From: Chitinophagaceae bacterium
Lineage (GTDB): Bacteria; Bacteroidota; Bacteroidia; Chitinophagales; Chitinophagaceae
DNA: 7,836 nt
Reading direction: 5' to 3'
Assembly (NCBI GenBank): GCA_023251285.1
Contig: JAHEZB010000075.1
Coordinates: forward strand, 1-7,836
Position numbers and translations under genes: made by a program. Positions 5,611 through 7,836 of this stretch are shown piece by piece (the stretch's first letter is position 1; every line of letters begins with the position of its first letter). Below the pieces are notes generated by a model that ran no database searches, was not told where the DNA came from, and saw only the letters and a list, made by a program, of their open reading frames with translations.

Positions 5611-7284
5611 ATGTCAGAAAAATTACCATTATTAGAAAGAGTAAAAGTTGAAGGGAATGCCCTTCGCGGAACGATTGCAGAAAGCATTAAAGACGAACTT
5701 ACAAATTCAATGCGTGAAGAAGACACATTGCTGATGAAATTTCATGGAATGTATCAGCAGGATGATCGCGACCGCAGGGAAGAAAGAGCGAAAAAGAAAC
5801 TGGAACGTTTGTACAGTTTCATGATCCGGCTGCGCATGCCCGGCGGCATATTAACCTCGGAACAATGGATCGCTTTGAATAACATTGCAGGAAAAGATTC
5901 TACGAATGAATTAAAAGTTACGACGCGCCAAACCATTCAATTGCACGGGGTTTTAAAATCAAGATTGAAACCGACTCACCAGGTTTTTAATAGTGTTCAT
6001 CTCGATACCATTGCTGCATGCGGCGATGATAACAGGAATGTAACCTGCAGTCCAAATCCGGTACAATCACCACTTCATGAAGAAATTTTTTCTTATGCCG
6101 GAAAGATCAGTAAGATGTTGAAACCCAAAACCAGGGCCTATTATGAGATTTTTTTAGATGAAGAAAAAATAGTGGATAAAAAACTGGAAGAAGATCCTTT
6201 GTACCGTGATTCCTATCTTCCACGCAAATTCAAAATAGGGATTTGCATTCCTCCCAATAATGACATAGACGTTTTGGGAAATGATTTGGGATTGATTGCC
6301 ATTGTTGAAAATGATCAATTGCTTGGTTTCAATTTCGCGATCGGCGGAGGTCTTGCGTTTACTTTTGGCAATCCGGATACTTATGCAAGATTGGCCACAG
6401 AAATAGGTTTTGTTCCGGCCGGAGAAAAAACTTTTAAGGCGATTTATGAAGTGGTAACGGTTCAAAGAGATCACGGAGATCGGGTTGACCGAAAGCAGGC
6501 CCGTTTAAAATATACTGTTGATAAAATGGGCATTGAAAATTTTAAAGCAGCAGTTGAAGAGCGCATGGGCTTTGCATTTGAAGAATCAAAGCGTTTCGTT
6601 TTTACAGAACGTGAAGATTATTACGGCTGGCAACAGGATTTTAAAGGCGACTGGTTTTATACAGTTTTTGCAGAAAACGGTAGAGTGATGGACACAGAAC
6701 AGGTTTCTTTAAAAACCGCTTTGCAGAAAATTGCCGGAACGGGAAAAGTAAATTTTCGCTGCACGGTCAATCAAAAAGTAATCATCAGCGATGTAAAGCC
6801 TGGAGATAAAAAAGAGATCAATGATATTTTAGAAGAATTTAAAATTATCGAACATACCGACAATGCGTCGTTGCTTCGTAAAAATGCAATGGCGTGTGTT
6901 GCACTACCCACATGTCCTTTAGCGCTTGCGGAATCGCAACGTTACCTTCCTTCTCTGTTGACAAAAATTGATTCGTTGCTTTCAAAACACGCGCTTCAAA
7001 ATGAAAAGATCATTACAAGAATGACCGGCTGCCCCAACGGTTGTGGCCGTTCTTCTGTTTCAGAAATCGGATTCATCGGAACCGGTTTAGGGAAATACAA
7101 TTTGAATTTAGGTGGCGATCACGAAGGGTATCGTTTGAATAAATTATACAAGGAGAGTTTGAACGAAGCAGAAATTCTGAATGAACTCGACGGATTATTT
7201 TCTCAGTTTAAAAAGGATCGTATTAATAAGGAATCATTTGGCGATTTTACCTTCCGCAAACTTTTTAATAACAACAAAGATTGA
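5611..7284 (+). CDS. cysI: Assimilatory sulfite reductase (NADPH) hemoprotein, beta subunit
   Basis: CysI carries siroheme coupled to a 4Fe-4S cluster and performs the six-electron reduction of sulfite to sulfide with electrons from CysJ. Its 557 residues compare with about 570 in E. coli. Two ferredoxin-like half-domains and two siroheme/4Fe-4S domains are recognisable: TTRQTIQLHG (104-113), an active-site Arg in NRNVTCSPNP (R142), RKFKIG with K206/K208, and the cluster cysteines C429 and C435 (C-x5-C) with C474 and C478 in GCPNGCGR (C-x3-C). These lie exactly five residues before their E. coli counterparts (434, 440, 479, 483). The ATG directly follows the heptamer tract; there is no Shine-Dalgarno. 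The reading frame is open upstream through the tract but offers no better start. A ferredoxin-type sulfite or nitrite reductase is less likely because cysJ is adjacent. Confidence 0.96.
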   Translation: MSEKLPLLERVKVEGNALRGTIAESIKDELTNSMREEDTLLMKFHGMYQQDDRDRREERAKKKLERLYSFMIRLRMPGGILTSEQWIALNNIAGKDSTNELKVTTRQTIQLHGVLKSRLKPTHQVFNSVHLDTIAACGDDNRNVTCSPNPVQSPLHEEIFSYAGKISKMLKPKTRAYYEIFLDEEKIVDKKLEEDPLYRDSYLPRKFKIGICIPPNNDIDVLGNDLGLIAIVENDQLLGFNFAIGGGLAFTFGNPDTYARLATEIGFVPAGEKTFKAIYEVVTVQRDHGDRVDRKQARLKYTVDKMGIENFKAAVEERMGFAFEESKRFVFTEREDYYGWQQDFKGDWFYTVFAENGRVMDTEQVSLKTALQKIAGTGKVNFRCTVNQKVIISDVKPGDKKEINDILEEFKIIEHTDNASLLRKNAMACVALPTCPLALAESQRYLPSLLTKIDSLLSKHALQNEKIITRMTGCPNGCGRSSVSEIGFIGTGLGKYNLNLGGDHEGYRLNKLYKESLNEAEILNELDGLFSQFKKDRINKESFGDFTFRKLFNNNKD

Positions 7285-7836
7285 CACTAAAGCCTTACAA
7301 ATATTTTGTGATCCTGTTGCTGCCTCTGACATCAAAAGCACAACACAAAACGACGCATACCAATATGCTTTGGGAAGGATATTACAACACCATCAGCTTC
7401 AACAAACACTGGTCTTTGCTGATCGATGCGCAGGTAAGGACAAAAGACTGGACCGGCCAATGGTCGCAGATGCTAGTTCGTTCAGGCGTAAATTATAAGA
7501 TCAGCGATCACATCTCTTTAACCTCCGGTTTTGCTTTTTTTAAGAATGCACAATACGCCAATAAAGAACTGCTTTTAAAAAACGAATGGCGTCCCTGGCA
7601 GGAACTTTCTTACCAGGTCAAATCGGGTAAGATCAATTTTCTCCAGCGCCTCAGAACAGAACAACGGTTTCTGCAACAGGTTGCCGACGATCACAAAACC
7701 CATGATTATCAATATATTTTCCGCTTGCGCTACCGGCTGGAATTTCAAATACCCTTTGAGGAAAACAGAATTGTTTTTCTTTTCGGCAATGAAGTTTTGG
7801 TAAACCCCGCTTATTTAAACAACAGCATGTTTTTTG
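7281..7836 (+). CDS. DUF2490-like outer-membrane beta-barrel protein (partial, 3' end outside window)
   Basis: An open frame of 185 codons continues beyond the window. It starts at TTG (7281) overlapping the cysI stop as TTGA, after an in-frame TAA at 7269. Its first 21 residues form a textbook signal peptide (KPYKYFVILLLPLTSKAQ), which supports the TTG; the next in-frame ATG at 7368 would remove it. The mature part shows alternating short beta-strands with aromatic girdles (WTGQWSQMLVRSGVNYKI, then LLLKNEWRPWQELSYQV), an RLRTEQRF motif, and RLRYRLEFQIPF followed by a FLFGNEVLVN strand. This pattern is that of DUF2490 family barrels of Bacteroidota, whose function is unknown. The overlap suggests co-translation with cysI, though a functional link to sulfite reduction is not evident. 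Family assignment is from motif memory, not from a search. Confidence 0.78.
   Translation, partial: MTLKPYKYFVILLLPLTSKAQHKTTHTNMLWEGYYNTISFNKHWSLLIDAQVRTKDWTGQWSQMLVRSGVNYKISDHISLTSGFAFFKNAQYANKELLLKNEWRPWQELSYQVKSGKINFLQRLRTEQRFLQQVADDHKTHDYQYIFRLRYRLEFQIPFEENRIVFLFGNEVLVNPAYLNNSMFF

Noticed and set aside
5444..5651. Two open frames through the heptamer tract encoding His/Ser/Pro/Thr repeats
   Set aside because: They are open only because the tract lacks G and so lacks TGA and TAG; they start inside cysJ or just after it and end inside cysI.
7181..7498. Open frame crossing the end of cysI
   Set aside because: It starts inside cysI in another frame and competes with the signal-peptide-bearing frame from 7281, which has the better protein features.

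Overview
The window looks like chromosomal DNA of an AT-rich member of the Bacteroidota, most likely the Chitinophagaceae or a close relative. The evidence is the absence of Shine-Dalgarno sites before the genes, promoter-like elements close to the Bacteroidota -7 consensus (TAnnTTTG), the form of AccA and of the sulfite reductase subunits, a Ser/Thr-rich lipoprotein linker and a DUF2490-type outer-membrane protein. The family-level placement is an inference; the phylum is fairly safe.

Left part, minus strand (1-2133): accA (acetyl-CoA carboxylase carboxyltransferase alpha) lies downstream of a gene for a lipoprotein with a xylose-isomerase-like TIM barrel. A strong rho-independent terminator (about 1164-1215) follows the TIM-barrel gene, so the two genes are probably separate transcription units.

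Middle (2134-2930): an intergenic region of about 800 bases separates these genes from a divergent plus-strand operon. It holds a tandem array of imperfect palindromes with a 73-bp perfect direct repeat (period 109). It then holds a compact regulatory block: an inverted-repeat operator TACCCTAC-N7-GTAGACTA, a 23-codon open frame with five cysteine codons (three in a row), and a second copy of the operator ending three bases before the next start codon.

Right part, plus strand (2931-7836): cobA/SUMT (first step from uroporphyrinogen III to siroheme), cysJ (NADPH flavoprotein of sulfite reductase) and cysI (siroheme/4Fe-4S hemoprotein). A DUF2490-like outer-membrane beta-barrel gene follows, starting with TTG inside the cysI stop and running off the window. 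cobA and cysJ overlap by 11 bases. cysJ and cysI are separated by a 150-base G-free tract of 21 heptamers (consensus ATTCACC). Together CobA, CysJ and CysI supply the cofactor and both subunits for reducing sulfite to sulfide for cysteine synthesis.

The most interesting hypothesis is that the operon is sensed twice. One layer would be a repressor, possibly of the Rrf2/CymR/IscR type, acting on the duplicated operator. The other would be translation of the Cys-rich leader peptide as a direct gauge of cysteinyl-tRNA. The leader frame and operators are visible in the sequence; the mechanism is inferred, and no classical attenuator terminator could be found.
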